Source: Gorsachius magnificus (Eukaryota > Chordata > Aves > Pelecaniformes > Ardeidae). From it: a stretch of 64,000 bases of DNA. The translations under genes and the position numbers were made by a program. Below are positions 25,401 to 37,440 of the stretch, one piece after another. Position 1 is the stretch's first letter; each line of letters opens with the position of its first letter. The stretch spans positions 154,224,258-154,288,257 of the forward strand of contig CM067081.1 in assembly GCA_034008185.1 (NCBI GenBank), in the 5' to 3' direction. Under the pieces are notes generated by a model, which saw nothing but the letters and a program-made list of their open reading frames with translations, ran no database searches and was not told the DNA's origin.

Positions 25401-28400
25401 AGCTGCATCTTTGTAGACATCACTCTGTGGCACTAGTTTGATGAGTTATTTTCAAGTCAAAATATCCTTCAAATGCCCACCCAAAGTCTACCAGTCTCTC
25501 AATACAACACATCCTCCCCAGCGGGATTTGCACTGCTAGACGTCTCCGTGGCTCAGCGTGAATCACTGCACAACAAAATACATTTGAAGTTCACCAATTA
25601 ATCATGATCACATAACAAATGAATAACAAATGTATTCTAAACATATATGTAGCCAATGCAGTTTTACCAAAAGCTCAGAGGGTCCTTCTACTTGACTCAG
25701 ATGATTCTGTTCCCTCACATTAATATTTATAACAAGAAAATGTTCAAGATCATCTTACGGCATGAGATGATAGTTCCAAGCATAAGGCTTAGGAGTGAAG
25801 TTGATTACTGTGTCATACAGAAACTACTCAAATGCTTCATTTCCAAGATCAAATGAAACAAGTTCAGACTCTTCTTTCCTCATAAGTGTCGGTAAACAAG
25901 TGCCAGTGAGCAAACTGGCATCCTGATCTTATTTTTCATTCTGGGTATACCTCTGCCTCCTCAGGACAAACTCACAGTGGCTCAAGTGTTGCATTCTGTC
26001 AAAAACCTAACTGAAGGCTGTTCAACATTCAGTTATAACTAAAATACACAAGAGGAATTAACCAGATAGGTAATTCCAAATCACTATTGATGAAATAAAA
26101 TAATTTCAGACCAAATTACTGCCAACTATTTGTAAAAAGGCCTTCCTCATACTTTATCATGAGGTCTCCTCCTCTTGTTTTGCTGTGCTGCATGTGCTCC
26201 ATGCATGTTTCTTCATTCCCTTGATTTCTTTCCTTCACAACAGTCCCCACGCAGAGAATGCCCATGGTGTCTCCCAACCCCATGTCAACTCACTCTCCTT
26301 TAACTCCTTTCTAGGATTTCACTTTTTCACTCACCCATCTGCCACTGATTTTCTTCTAAATAATTGCTGACAAGTCCAAACACTTTGCTCTATTTACAAC
26401 ATAAAGCTCACGAGGATCTAACAACGTGCCTGTAGAATTCAGCTCACCACGAGCCCGCTCCTGTTGTCACCCTCGGCTGCTTCCTTCCGTTCCGTTATTA
26501 TCATCCCTAGCATGTCACATCTAATTTGGACTGTGAAAACTTCTGAGCAGAGACATTCATTTTACATGTCCAAAAGACTCCACGCACACTTACAGCACTA
26601 CTTAAATAGCATTATGTTGGTCTGATTAGAGAGGTGGCTCTGCACAGCAGTCCAGATACCACCAGCTTCAGGAACTGGGGGTCTACCTCTTGTGCACCTC
26701 ATCCCCATAGCCACCCCCATCATTCTGCACTGGCATGAAGGTGGAGGAACTTCGTAGGGATGAAGGAGTGGGACATAAGTGTCTTCCATTCCTGTTGCCT
26801 CCCCACAGTGATAACTAAAAAATTAAGGAAAGAAATGCCTTCTGTGAGCAAAGGCACAATAATAAAGAGCTCGAACAGCAGTGCAGCCTTCATCCTGAAT
26901 GTTAAGCACTAGCATCTAAAACAGGAGTGCAGCCACCAGTATCCTGCTGATGGTAATTATTCCGGGGATTCGTGTTACAGCACTGCTAGGCAGCCAGACC
27001 GGCCTGTCTAACCTGTTCTCATGACAGGCATCACCTCAGGGAGGGTGACTTGGACAGTGTCCTCCACAGTGAAGCCCATCACCCTGTGACCTTCAACTCC
27101 CCGGCAGAATCTAGAGAGACACAGTTGCTCAGGTGAGGTGTGCAGGACTATTTATGGCTATGTGGCTTGCAAAACAGACCATGCTTCCCGCCTCTGCAAA
27201 TCTGCAGGTGTGTTGAGCTGTCACTTTGTTGACTGTTGTGACCTTGATATTCCTTCCTGAGTGTCTGTATGCTGCCCTGCTGGCTAACACGCTAACCCTG
27301 GCCGGGTGCTTCGCAAGCAATTCTCTGCATAACCACAGTAATAGCAGTGATATAATAACAAAAACATGCTCTTGTGAGCACCCATTTTTACTTTATTGCT
27401 GACCTCGGATTTAATAATATTTGCATGTCATCGCATGGCTGACAGGAGAAACAACCGATTTTAGCGGAAAAAAGGCAGAAGAAATTAACTCGTGCAGACC
27501 TGTTCACATATGTGTGCTTCCATCACACCAAAAAAGCCACGCTGGAGCCTGCAAAGCATAGGCAACGACACTGGGTCTCTGAAGGGAAAATTTTTGCACT
27601 GTGACTCCTTCCTAGTGATCCAGACCTGCGATGTGTAACTACGGATGAGAAAGTCAGTTTGCCCACTGCCCTGGTCAGGAACAGCCATGATTCTGTCATC
27701 AGCCTTAACGCACTAAACGTCTCTGGCCTGAAACTCGGCAGAGTAACTTCAAATAATCAGCCCCCGGGGTGGTAATGTTGCAGAAAACCAGCACTGGAAC
27801 CAGAACCATGCTACTGGGTCCATTTTTAGGTAAATCAATACTCTGAGGGAAAGAGGAAAATGTTTTTCAGTGCTCTGTATGCCAAATTTGTAGGTGTGGG
27901 TAACATGCAAGAAGAATTGGGTATTTTCATTGGTGAGGAGAAATGAGACCAAACAGACATAATTACTGAGACAGGCAGGGTGATTTACCAAATTGGAATA
28001 TTAAAATATTTGGCCACAATCCCTTTAAACAAATAAAGAAATCTGAAGATGTGAGAAGGTAACAGCACGTATTAAACCACCACCATTATTTTAGAGATGC
28101 AGAGACAGTAACTCATCCCAATTAACCCCGTTGAGGAGGGCTGGAATGGAGTGGAGATGGCTACAAAGAACCGGCCTGCTTATTCCTCCGGTGTACAAAA
28201 AGTGTGCTCAGTGTGGAGCTACATGAGGAAAGAGCCCCAAATAGCCAGCAGCCACGTCTCATTACATTTTCTAAAACTTACGTTCTATGACAGAAGTTAT
28301 TCCAGTCTATATAGAATAAGTATTTTAGAACTCATAATGTTTAAACAATTTAATCCTGGGACAAGAAAGTGGTGGTTCCTTAGGAGCCAGCAATCACAAT

Positions 28401-29090
28401 TTGATTATAATAAGCAAAAAAAGGACAGTTTCAGACAGGGAAATACTTTTCCTACACACGGAGAGACGCTTCAGAAAGACTATCTCCATCAAGATGAGAG
28501 GAATGATGAGAAAAATAGGATTCAGAAATAGAAATAGAAATGTAAATGAGAATTCTTATGATCTTACTCCATAGTCTAGAAGTCATGATTGCGTAATTAA
28601 CAAAATGGCCAATTTTGGCTGAAAGACAATTTTGCCTCAGCAGCAGGGTGAAGGAAATGCTCAGAAGTTAAAAGCACAGTATAAAACAATGGGGAAAGGC
28701 AAAAATATAGGGAAAAAAATGTTCTGGAGTATACAAAAAAAAATGAAGACTACAGAAAATGCATGAGTGAAGTGAGTACAGGCATAAAATGGGGAGCACA
28801 ACAACGTCGAGGTGTATGACTACATGGAGACGGTATAATAGCATGGAAGTGGAAGAAATGGTAAAAACTTCTATTCCCTCCTTAGAAAGATTAAGGAAGA
28901 GGCACTTTATTATCTAGTAAAAAAAAAGCAGCACTTTTCAGTCCATTAGTGAGTAATGAAGGTGGTAAACAACACCTACTAGAACAAGCTTTTTAAAATT
29001 AGGGTATCTAGGGAAATTTTGCATAATGATCCTTGAAGAACTGGCAAAAGAAATCTCAGGAATGTTGATTTTAAGAAATCTTGGCATATA
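22497..29090. other. intergenic, TMEM178B-MRPS33 (right part)
   Basis: No gene recognised. The only structured items are a 20-A run at 23572-23591 and the MIR-like relic at 24745-24950. The open frames here are short, without domains, and judged chance. Confidence 0.6.
24745..24950 (-). mobile_element. MIR-like SINE, fairly complete 3' two-thirds
   Basis: The plus strand carries in order CACAACCTATTTCTGAAGCAG, ATTATTATCCCCAGTTTACAG, GGTTAATTAACTTGCTTAAG, GTCATCCAGTGAGTTAGTAA, GGAGCTATG..GGATTCAAC and CCCAGTCCCTTGATCTAACC. These follow the reverse-strand order of the amniote MIR/CORE-SINE consensus (TTATTATCCCCATTTTACAG, TTAAGTGACTTGCCCAAGGT, CACAGCTAGTAAGTGG and so on). It is the clearest MIR copy in the window. 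Confidence 0.75.
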
Positions 29091-29488
29091 GAATCATGGA
29101 ATAGAATCATAGAATCATTTGGTTGGAAAAGACCTCTAAGATCATCGAGTCCAACCGTACCTGTCCACTACTAAACCAGGTCACTAAGCATGTCATCCAC
29201 CCGTCCTTCAAATACCCCCAGGGACTGGGACTCGACCACATCCCTGGGTAGCCCATTCCAGTGCCTGATAACTCCTTCAGTGAAGAAATTTTCCCGAATA
29301 TCTAATGTAAACCTCCCCTGGTGCAACTTGAGGCCATTCCCCCTCATCCTATCGCCCGTTACCTGGGAGAAGAGGCCGACCCCCACCTCACTACAGCCTC
29401 CTGTCAGGTCTCCCCTCAGCCTCCTCTTCTCCAGACTAAACAACCCCAGTTCCCTCAGCCGCTCCTCGTAAGCCTTGTGCTCCAGACC
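29091..29488 (-). mobile_element. CR1 LINE 3' fragment
   Basis: Starts on the plus strand with inverted CR1 tail units (GAATCATGGAATAGAATCATAGAATCA) and then GGTTGGAAAAGACCTCTAAG. The minus strand translates to the CR1 ORF2 C-terminus: [20 protein letters not shown], then [21 protein letters not shown] and a stop after a DMLSDLV-like end. A few residues after RRLRGDL are deleted (the block that reads IALHNYLK in the CR1 at 1329-2669). The copy stops about 270 bp before the palindrome that precedes the MRPS33 promoter. Confidence 0.95.
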
Positions 29489-29758
29489 AGATATGGAGGA
29501 ATTTGAGGAAGATCCTGCCAATGCTCAGAACGGGTGACTGGGGTGCCCAGGCCACGAGCCCCACCAGCTGCTGCAAAGCACGAAAAAGGCCGACAAAAAA
29601 ATTAATCGAGGAAGGAATAACGATGTGAAAACACGTTAAAAAACGCCGGTCAGTATACGCTCGTCTGGAGAAGAGATCCAGCCAGCCAAAGCCCGTTTCA
29701 CCCTTTGGTGGCATTAACGCGCTTGGCTTATGAACGTTAACCACGTCATTGTCATTTC

Positions 29759-29843
29759 CTCGGATGTTGGCACGGAGCCTGATTTAGCACCTCCTAATCA
29801 GGCGCCAGGAGGTGCTAAATCAGGCTCCGTGCCAACATCCGAG
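29759..29843. repeat. perfect inverted repeat, 37-bp arms, 11-nt spacer
   Basis: Arm 1 (29759-29795, begins CTCGGATGTTGG, ends GCACCTCCT) is the exact reverse complement of arm 2 (29807-29843, begins AGGAGGTGC, ends CATCCGAG). The spacer at 29796-29806 is AATCAGGCGCC, which itself resembles AATCAGGCTCC within arm 2. Pairing stops at 29758/29844 (C opposite C). No target duplication or terminal motif of a transposon is seen. It sits just upstream of the MRPS33 CpG island. An open frame across it is a shadow. Confidence 0.97.
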
Positions 29844-30540
29844 CATAAATCGAGCAGCGGGAGGAGGGCTCCCGTGAAGGCGGCTTGCGAGGGGCTGGCG
29901 GCCCCTGCGCAGCGTCAGGGTGCCCGGCCTCACGCCTTTCCCGCCGCTTCCCCTGGCCCCGCCCCGGTCCAGGTTAGCGGGCATGAGGCTGAGTGACCGG
30001 CACCCCCCCCCCGGGGGGGGGGGGCCCCGCCGGGCGGGGGGGCCTGGTGGGCCGGGGGGGCCCTCCGCGACGCCTCGGCGGGGGAGCCGCCGCGCATGCG
30101 CCGCCGCAACGCCCTCCCCGCCGCCCGCAGGGCCTGCAGCGCTGTGCCGTGCCGCGCCGCGCCGCGCCGGTCAGCCCGGGGCGCGGCCGGGGGGAGCGGG
30201 GCGTGGGGGTGTGCGCAGGAAGGGGGGAAATGGCTCCCGGCGCTCGCTGTGGGGGGGTCAGCAGAGCCCGCGCCGCCTCCCGGGCGCTTTGGGGCGGGAT
30301 CCCGAGCCCCGGTGGGGCCGCCGAGCGGGGAGCCGCTGGGGGCGGTTACCCCGAGGGGCGGTTGCGGCCCGCGGCTGGGTTTCCACGCTCGCCCTTCTGG
30401 AGGGGCCCGGGCTTGCCCGGGGGCCGCGCTGGGCCTGGCTCTGGTGCCCCTGTGGCCGGGCAGTGCTCCGGGGCCCGGTGCGGCCTCCTCTGCCCGGTGT
30501 GGTCGTGGAAAAATCAAAAGTAATTCTGGAAACGGCAGTT
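29840..30540 (+). promoter_or_regulatory. MRPS33: MRPS33 CpG-island promoter with NRF-1 site
   Basis: A CpG-rich island about 2.2 kb upstream of the first coding exon of MRPS33 and the only promoter-like sequence before it. At 30092-30101 lies GCGCATGCGC, the perfect core palindrome of nuclear respiratory factor 1, the activator of many nuclear genes for mitochondrial proteins; this fits a mitoribosomal gene. The 5'-UTR exon donor is not certain: CCAG|GTTAGC (GT at 29973) and AAA|GTGAGA (GT at 30559) are candidates. A C10G12 run at 30003-30024 is included. Long open frames on both strands are GC-rich shadows. Confidence 0.75.
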
Positions 30541-32675
30541 TCTCGTGGTGAATGCAAAGTGAGAAGGGAGCGGTGTGAGACAAGCTAGCGGGTCGGGAGG
30601 GAGAAAGCCCAGACTAGGATGGGGAAGCGAGGCTTTGAGGGGCCATGAGGAGTGGGGAGCAGGTGAAGGGGCAGCACTGTGCGGTGGTTTTGCTTTTGGC
30701 TTTGGGGTGTTTAATTACCAGTAGATGATCCTGCAAATACCGTCGCTGTAAGTGATAAGAATAAAACTGTTCAGAAATGTTCTGCAGCATCCTGCAGAAT
30801 CAGAGGTCACCTTAAAACAAGCTTTGGGTAGCTCTGGCACTTGGGAGTTGGTAGCCTTTGCCTTTCTTATCTCCCAAACCTATCTTAGACTGGTAAGGAT
30901 TAATGGAGGTCACCAGCCTTGGCTTGGGCTACTTAGATTCCTTTGGCAATTCTGAAGTGAAAATTGGGTCCCTCGGAGCACTGATTGGCATCGTTTTGGA
31001 GCTAAAGGGTATTTTCATTTTAAGGCTGCAGCTGGAAGAGATTAAGCAAGCTTTGTGTTTGAGTTGAGTCTAGTGATATTTTCAGAGCGACAATGTGAGG
31101 AAGAGTTTTGGGGACAATTTGTTGCTTTATCTCTGAACATAAGAACTAGGACTGGCTGTTCTGAAATGGATGACTTAGCAAGGCTCAGTGATCTTTCCCC
31201 TTTGTAACAGATGCTGAAGTGCCTCCCTGCAATCATTTAAGAGTTTCTGTCTTCTCACACTAGGCCTGCTGCCTTAACTTGAGGTCTCTGACACTTTGCC
31301 TTCCCTTTTGTTACTCTCTCCATTATTTTCTTTGACTTGGATTACTTGTATTAGTTTCATGCTTGACTGTTTTTTCCTGATTCCCTTCTTATGCTTTGCT
31401 AGCAGGAGTAAATCAAAGTCAATGGTTGTCCATCAGGTCCTCCAGTGGGTGGGCCTATGTAAGTGAGGTTATGAATACTTCACATTTGTGTTAGTAAACA
31501 ACAGGCTCCCTGTTATACTAAAATGGATTTAGACCTGTCCTGCTGATTACTCTTGTCCCTTCTCCATGCTCTTTAATTTTTTATGCTCATTTTCTGGAAT
31601 CAGTTGTGCAGTACTACTTAGAACAAGAATTTTAAACTTTAACGTAAGTGTGGCGCACTTGAATGAACCCCACTTAATTTCTCTGAAGACTTATGTCGTC
31701 ACTTATTCAAAAAGGCGCAGTACAGGCAACATACAGCTCCAAATATGGGATTATGGGACTTTGTCTTGTATATTACATCCCATTCTGCAAGAGTAAAGAA
31801 AAGATGCAAAGAAGAGAAAAAATGGTGAGGGATAGGAAAGCTGAGAGAAAACCCTTCTCCACACTCCTTCAAGAGACTGTGGATGTTGTCCCTCATGGTG
31901 TAATAACAACGGTTTTGTCCTCGGAGCATTTTTGTTGCAGAGGTGTCTTTAGGTGGGAGATGGCTGAAGGAGAATGGGAAGCTGCTGATGTGGGATTTTT
32001 TGGGGGAAAAAAAAATCTAGCATGGGGAAGTTATTTCTTTCCTCTCTTAAAAAGAATAGATATGAGGAGAGACTGAAAAGAGAATGGAGAAAAAGCTGAT
32101 GGAAATGATCAAGGGAAGGGAGACGATATGGGAAAGGTCTACATGATTCATATAGAGAAACAAGATTTATTTATTTTTACAGTTAATAGGCCATTTTTGT
32201 TAGATGGGCTATAACAGTGTTCATACAATGTTGTAAACAGGGTGTGAAATTTTCGGGAGAAACTTCCAGGTTGCTTCCTCAGTGTTTAAATGGTGTTTGC
32301 ATAGAAGTCAGAGGCATCACAGTGGGCACCATTTTTGGCATAGTTCACACTCTTTTAATTGTTCCTGTGATTGGAGTTTAAAGGTAGCCTTAAGCAAGCT
32401 GAGTGGCATCCTGCTAATAAACTAGCCATGGTAAATTGTGGTTCAGTGTAGGTACTTCTGTAGTGGGTATTGTTGTCTGTAGTGTCCTAGTTAGGCTGGT
32501 AATTGTACCTGAATTATTGTAGACTTTATATGCAGGATTAGTACTAAGAATTAGACTGATTTCATGCAAGGAACGCATGACTTCACATGCGTGATCAGTG
32601 TACAATGAGTTGTCTTGTTTGCCTTAATTCTGGGATAGCTTGCAATACTCAACTCTCTTGTGCTTCCTTTTGTAG
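30541..32675 (+). other. MRPS33: MRPS33 5'-UTR intron (presumed)
   Basis: The interval between the CpG-island promoter and the splice acceptor TTTTGTAG|G at 32675/32676. The stretch just before it is pyrimidine-rich, as expected. No other gene is recognised. The exact 5' limit depends on which donor in the CpG island is used. Confidence 0.55.
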
Positions 32676-32716
32676 GAAAGTCCATCTGTCTATGTGTGCC
32701 CATTCTTCCTTGGGAG

Positions 32717-32931
32717 ATGTCCAATGTTTCCAGTTATGCCCTTCGAATGGCCCGGCTGGGTGCTCAGATATTTGGAGAAGTTGCCAGGCCAACTGACTCA
32801 AAATCTATGAAAGTAGTGAAATTATTCAGTGAGCAGCCTTTGGCCAAGCAGAAGGAGGTTTACAGCTGGTATCCTCCTCACAACACCTACTATGCCCTCA
32901 TGAAGAAACTCCGTTACTTTGGTCTCTACAG
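32717..32931 (+). CDS. MRPS33: MRPS33 coding exon 1 (mitoribosomal protein mS33)
   Basis: First of two coding exons of mitochondrial ribosomal protein S33 (mS33), a nuclear-encoded subunit of the small mitoribosomal subunit in the matrix. The exon translates to [20 protein letters not shown], then [40 protein letters not shown] and [12 protein letters not shown], matching the human protein closely at [12 protein letters not shown] and PLAKKKE. The real exon starts at 32676 after a TTTTGTAG acceptor; an in-frame upstream ATG at 32660 lies in the intron and is not used, so the start is 32717, giving the usual 106-residue protein. The donor is TACAG|GTAATC (GT at 32932), splitting the Arg codon AG|G, which is completed by exon 2. 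With 34670-34775 the frame is exactly 321 bases including the stop. Confidence 0.96.
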
Positions 32932-34669
32932 GTAATCTCTGTGCTTATAGGGTGGGAACAGGACTGAAGATGGGAAAGGGGTGGGTGTGAGTTTTGCTAC
33001 AGTTTGGGGTATTTTTTTCTTAAGGAAAGGGGGAACATAAAAAAAGGTTCAGAATATGGTGCATATGGAAATATGTGCTTGATTGTTGCACCAAGGGCAA
33101 AGAGTAAAATAAGTGACTGCTGTTTAAGTAACTTCTACCATAATTAGCACCTGTTGTGAGAAAGGCTTTAGGTGCAGTTATGGGTAAGCGGTTATGTAAG
33201 AAATAGTTCTTTCTTTGGCTTTGTGGGGAAGGGAAGAGCTTTTTCTCATAGAGAAGGGATGGGTCTATAGTTCTGAATATGGCAAAAGAATGTGCTCCAT
33301 AAAGGTGATGTTACCTTAATGCAAAAATTGCACTAAGACAGTCTTACCATATATTCCTCAATCACTCAACAGCTAATAAGTGAAATTTAGAAGAGAAGGA
33401 AAGTCTGTGATAGGCTGGAGGGGCTTTTTATCCTTTAAAATAAAAACGAAGTTAAGTTAAATGCAAGTGTGGTTTAAATAGCCTTGTTAATTCCAGCTTA
33501 ATCCTCTTAATTTCTAAATGAATTTCCACAGTCTTGAGTAGGAAACACTGCACTGCTGAAGAACATCAGTAGGAATCAAATGCAATCCTTTGACTTTGGT
33601 CAGGGAGCACTGAAGAAACCCCTTAAAAGTGAGGCTGCTAACCCTGTAAAGTCAAAACAGATTCATTTCTATTGCTAGTATCACAATATTAGCCATGAAG
33701 GATTGCATCCAGGATGCTCTTGGTTGAGGTGGGCACACAAACACTTTCTAGAATAGCTTTTTGTTGACACAGAAAGCCTCAATGACACAATAATGTTCTT
33801 TACTCTTCTCCTTCCCCTCCTAATCTCAAGTTTCTTCTCTAGCTGCTCTGTACAGAGAGCTTGTAGGGGATCAGGTTTGCAGGTTAGAAATGTAATGAAG
33901 AGTTGTAGACTAAAAGGGCCTGATAATAACTCACAGGCTTTTTGTTTCTTTTTTAGGAAAGTTGTATTTAAAAATAGCAGTGCAGCAATCTTAGGCCACT
34001 TAGGATGCAGTTGTGGCTTTTGAAAAATACGATCACACTGAAAAATACAGGGGCAGAGATTAAATAGAATTTATTAGAACATTATTGAGGATTCATTATC
34101 TCTGACAGCCCCTTTATCCTCCTCCGTGTTTTATTCTCCTATTAAAATTCTACCAGTAGCTGATGCTTTCTTCATAACTCATTCTTGAAGTCACCTGAGA
34201 GCAGTGTCATGTACTGTAATTACTGCTCAGCATGCCCCTGTTTTCATAGAAGCTAATGACCTGAACTTAGTATCTAGCACAGAAACACAATGTGCTATTG
34301 CTAGACTGCTGAGCTAGATGAGAAGGGGGAAATTCTTATTCTGGTCTCTTGGTGATTTTTATATTTTACTGCTCATTTAAACACAGTGGATCGATAAATG
34401 CAATAGAAATAATATATATATGCACACACCATTTGTTGCTGAAAAGGGCAACCTTGTTCTGAAAGTACCAGAGGAAATCTTTCATGTTTTTTCCATCCAA
34501 AATTACTGCTAGCGGTAACACTGAATACACTGCAGTGAGTTTCAGTATGGGGTTCACTGTTAAAAAAAGTTTTGAGGGGTTTTTCATTATCATACAACTC
34601 AAAGAACCTTTCACATCTAGGTATTCCAAGAAATAGAGTAAACTTTTTTTCTTTCCCTCCCCTATCTAG
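32932..34669 (+). other. MRPS33: MRPS33 intron between the coding exons
   Basis: A 1738-bp intron with GTAATC donor and a long pyrimidine tract ending CCCCTATCTAG at 34669. No repeat or other gene was recognised inside it. Confidence 0.9.
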
Positions 34670-34775
34670 GGATGAGCATCAGGACTTCAAGGAGGAGATG
34701 AGGCGATTGAAAAAGCTCCGTGGGAAGGAAAAACCAAAGAAGGGAGAAGGGAAGAGAGCTCTCAAGAAGAAATAG
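34670..34775 (+). CDS. MRPS33: MRPS33 coding exon 2
   Basis: Second and last coding exon. After completing the split Arg codon it reads [20 protein letters not shown], then [14 protein letters not shown] and TAG (34773-34775). The human protein has the same RDEHQDF and [18 protein letters not shown] blocks, so this end is complete. The lysine-rich tail is typical of mitoribosomal RNA-binding surfaces. The open frame upstream of the acceptor is intron. Confidence 0.96.
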
Positions 34776-35474
34776 TGCCACTTGGACAATATAACATACT
34801 ACTCTGGAAATGTTGGACAACAGCTGTAACAAAGGCTTTCTGTTCTCAGCTGGAGAGGGCTTGGCATGTGAGCTCTGTGTGGGCACAACAAACACACTGT
34901 CAAACACTGGAGTCCACCTTGGGAGTGCATTTGGGTCTTTGTGGTTTTACTGTTTTTGATTTCTGTAGTTTAAATATACTGTATGTTGGAGCACATTAGT
35001 TTGTCAGAGCCCCCTCTTACCCAAATAGTAAAAACAATAGTTAAAAAAGAAGTGCTCAGTGTTTTTTCTTGCCATCACCTGTAGCTGTTTCAATTTCTCT
35101 GGATCTGGAAAATTGTTTGGTTTTCATTGTCTGTTTTACTTCCTTGGATTAATATCAACAATGTTTTGCATGTAGCCACAAAAAATACGGTTTCCTGCTT
35201 CTACTGCTGCTTGTCATCTTGCCTGTTATAATGAGTGTCACTTCAGGTAGCTTTAGGGTTTTGTGGGTTTTGATTTTTTTAAGTTGCTGTTAGAATCTAT
35301 TCTCCATTTTGCGCTGGACAATACTTTGTGGTCCATTGCCTGCCCACAGCACTCTCATTGTACCCTGAATATTTAGACTGCAACAGAAGAGGCTGAAATA
35401 TGAAGACTCAAACTGGTTTCTGGTTTGAGATGCCCTACTAATTAAAATACAATATTTAAGTTTACTGTAATAAA
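34776..35474 (+). terminator. MRPS33: MRPS33 3' UTR with poly(A) signals
   Basis: The 3' UTR follows the stop codon. An ATTAAA at 35441-35446 and a canonical AATAAA at 35469-35474 are the first good poly(A) signals seen, so cleavage is expected just after about 35485. The transcript end cannot be confirmed from DNA. Confidence 0.55.
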
Positions 35475-37440
35475 AGGATTTGGAATTTAGATTGCCTGGA
35501 GGACATGTATGAAGTACTTCATAAGGTTATCCAGCTTTACTGGTATTCAGTGTGTGGTTTTATCACTAGGCTCCTTCAGTGTTGCTAATAGTGATTGCAT
35601 ATGTCTATCATTCTTATCTGTCAGTCCTGAAGTGGCATCTTTTAATTTCCAGACCATGTAAGCTTAGAGGAACATCCCTGAGGTAGTAAAGGGGAGCTAT
35701 TAAAAATGAGTGGAGCAGAAAGTATTTGCAGTTAGCTTGGGGTATGCTTGATTTTGCGTACAGAGGTGTTCTGAAGTAGGGAGCACTACTAACCTACTGA
35801 CATTTTGAAACCAAGCTTGTTAAAATGTAAGTGTATTTGAAGGGATCCATCTGATCTTTGAAATCAGTGGACCCACATAAACTTCTGACAGCTCAACAAC
35901 TGTACTTAACCAAAGTTATTGATTGAAGAGGTGCTGATTGTATTAAAAGTGTAGTTCTTGTTTAGTATCCTTACTAAGTGTTACCTGGTTTTCAAAGCTC
36001 TAAGAGAAGCTGAATTTAGGAGATCCACAGTGTTGTGGGAGAAGCGCCTGCTACAGGCAACAAAATGCTATAGAAGTTAGCGGAATATATGTCTGCTCTG
36101 TACTGTAGTGGTAAGTTTCTCTCTTGTTCTAATTTAAAATCCTTTAAGTAACTTCCAGCTTCCGCTGAACTCTAATGTGCCTACGGTGTTTTAGTGTTCT
36201 TCTGTGCGTGGTCTGTGGGTTGTGACTTGTCTGGTACTGAAGTTTACAGAGCCTGTGATGGGCCCTCTGGGGAGTACTTGGTTCCTGGGACACGTGTGCA
36301 GCTGAGGGGAAGCAGTCTGGTTCCCTTGAATTCCTCTGCAGGAAGAAGAGCGGTGTGGAGCCATGTACTAGGTAGGAGAGGGAATTACCCGAGTAGGAAG
36401 GTTGCTGCTGCCTAACTGTGCTGTGAGGGGTGAAGTTGCTCATTTGCTTGCTTCAGTGGAGAGAAAGACCAGTTCTGAACCTCTTCAGCAGAACTACTGC
36501 AGCAGCTTTGGACAGCTGATGATTGTACTTAAAACAGCTCTGTCAGCAAGAACTTGAGGTCTTCTAAAATTAAACCAAAGATCAATGAACATGTGTTTTC
36601 CTACAATTTAAGATGAAAAATCAACAGCATATTTTTTTGTTCCTGTGAAACACTTAAAGCTTTGACAGTATAAACGTGCAAGAGAGAAAGTGTGCATGCA
36701 TCAAAAAGTCAATTATGGTCCTGCTCCAGTAAAGTAAGTATGCATGACCTTAAACTTCCTATGTGTGGGCAGACCTGGTGATGAGTATACATGCAATGAC
36801 ATGTAAAATACTTAAACAGCATGACTAGCCGTGGTTATGCTTCTGAATCTGCATTTAGCCTGCATAAGGACCAAGGATCTACAGGGCCTCCGGAAGGCAG
36901 TGAATGCTGCAGGTGTTCTGTATCAGCGTGCCACCTTGCTAGACACAGATACAGACTCAGACATGTGATATTAGAGAATTGGGCTTGGGGATCAGATCTG
37001 TTCTTCCTTGTCTACTCCAAGCCACCTACCTTTATGGATTTTGAGAAGTTCCTGTCACGAGCGTGGAAGTGAAGGGCTTGTTTGGCTCATCATCTAGAAT
37101 GATCCCCTTTGCCTGCAACCTGCCAGAGCAAACCTGCTCTAGAATCAAAGCATCACCCTGGGAACATGCTTTGGGAAGATAGAGCAGCATACCCAAAAAG
37201 GGAGAGAAGCTGATGGGAAGTGCCTGTGAAGTAAGCAGATGTGAAACAGACTGAATTGTTGATTTTCATCTTTTCTCTGCAGTGTTTACAGAAGCAAAGT
37301 GGATGGAGTGGAAAAATTATAACTCTTAAAAAAAGCAGTGTAGGTACAAGAAAGGTTCCCCTGCCTGATTTTGCATGTTCTTTCTTCTGCAGTACTCACT
37401 TGCTAGAACTAGGCCTTCTCAAAAATGGCTGTTTCCCCTT
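35475..37440. other. intergenic, MRPS33-BRAF (left part)
   Basis: No gene or repeat is recognised. The open frames around 36144-36443 and 36821-37072 lack domain features and are judged chance. Confidence 0.6.

Noticed and set aside
29730..29996. 88-codon open frame over the palindrome
   Set aside because: Its sequence is produced by the inverted repeat and the island start; no domain, no neighbouring coding signal.
32660..32716. In-frame upstream ATG giving a 19-residue longer MRPS33
   Set aside because: It lies before the splice acceptor at 32675, thus in the intron; the shorter start gives the family's 106 residues.
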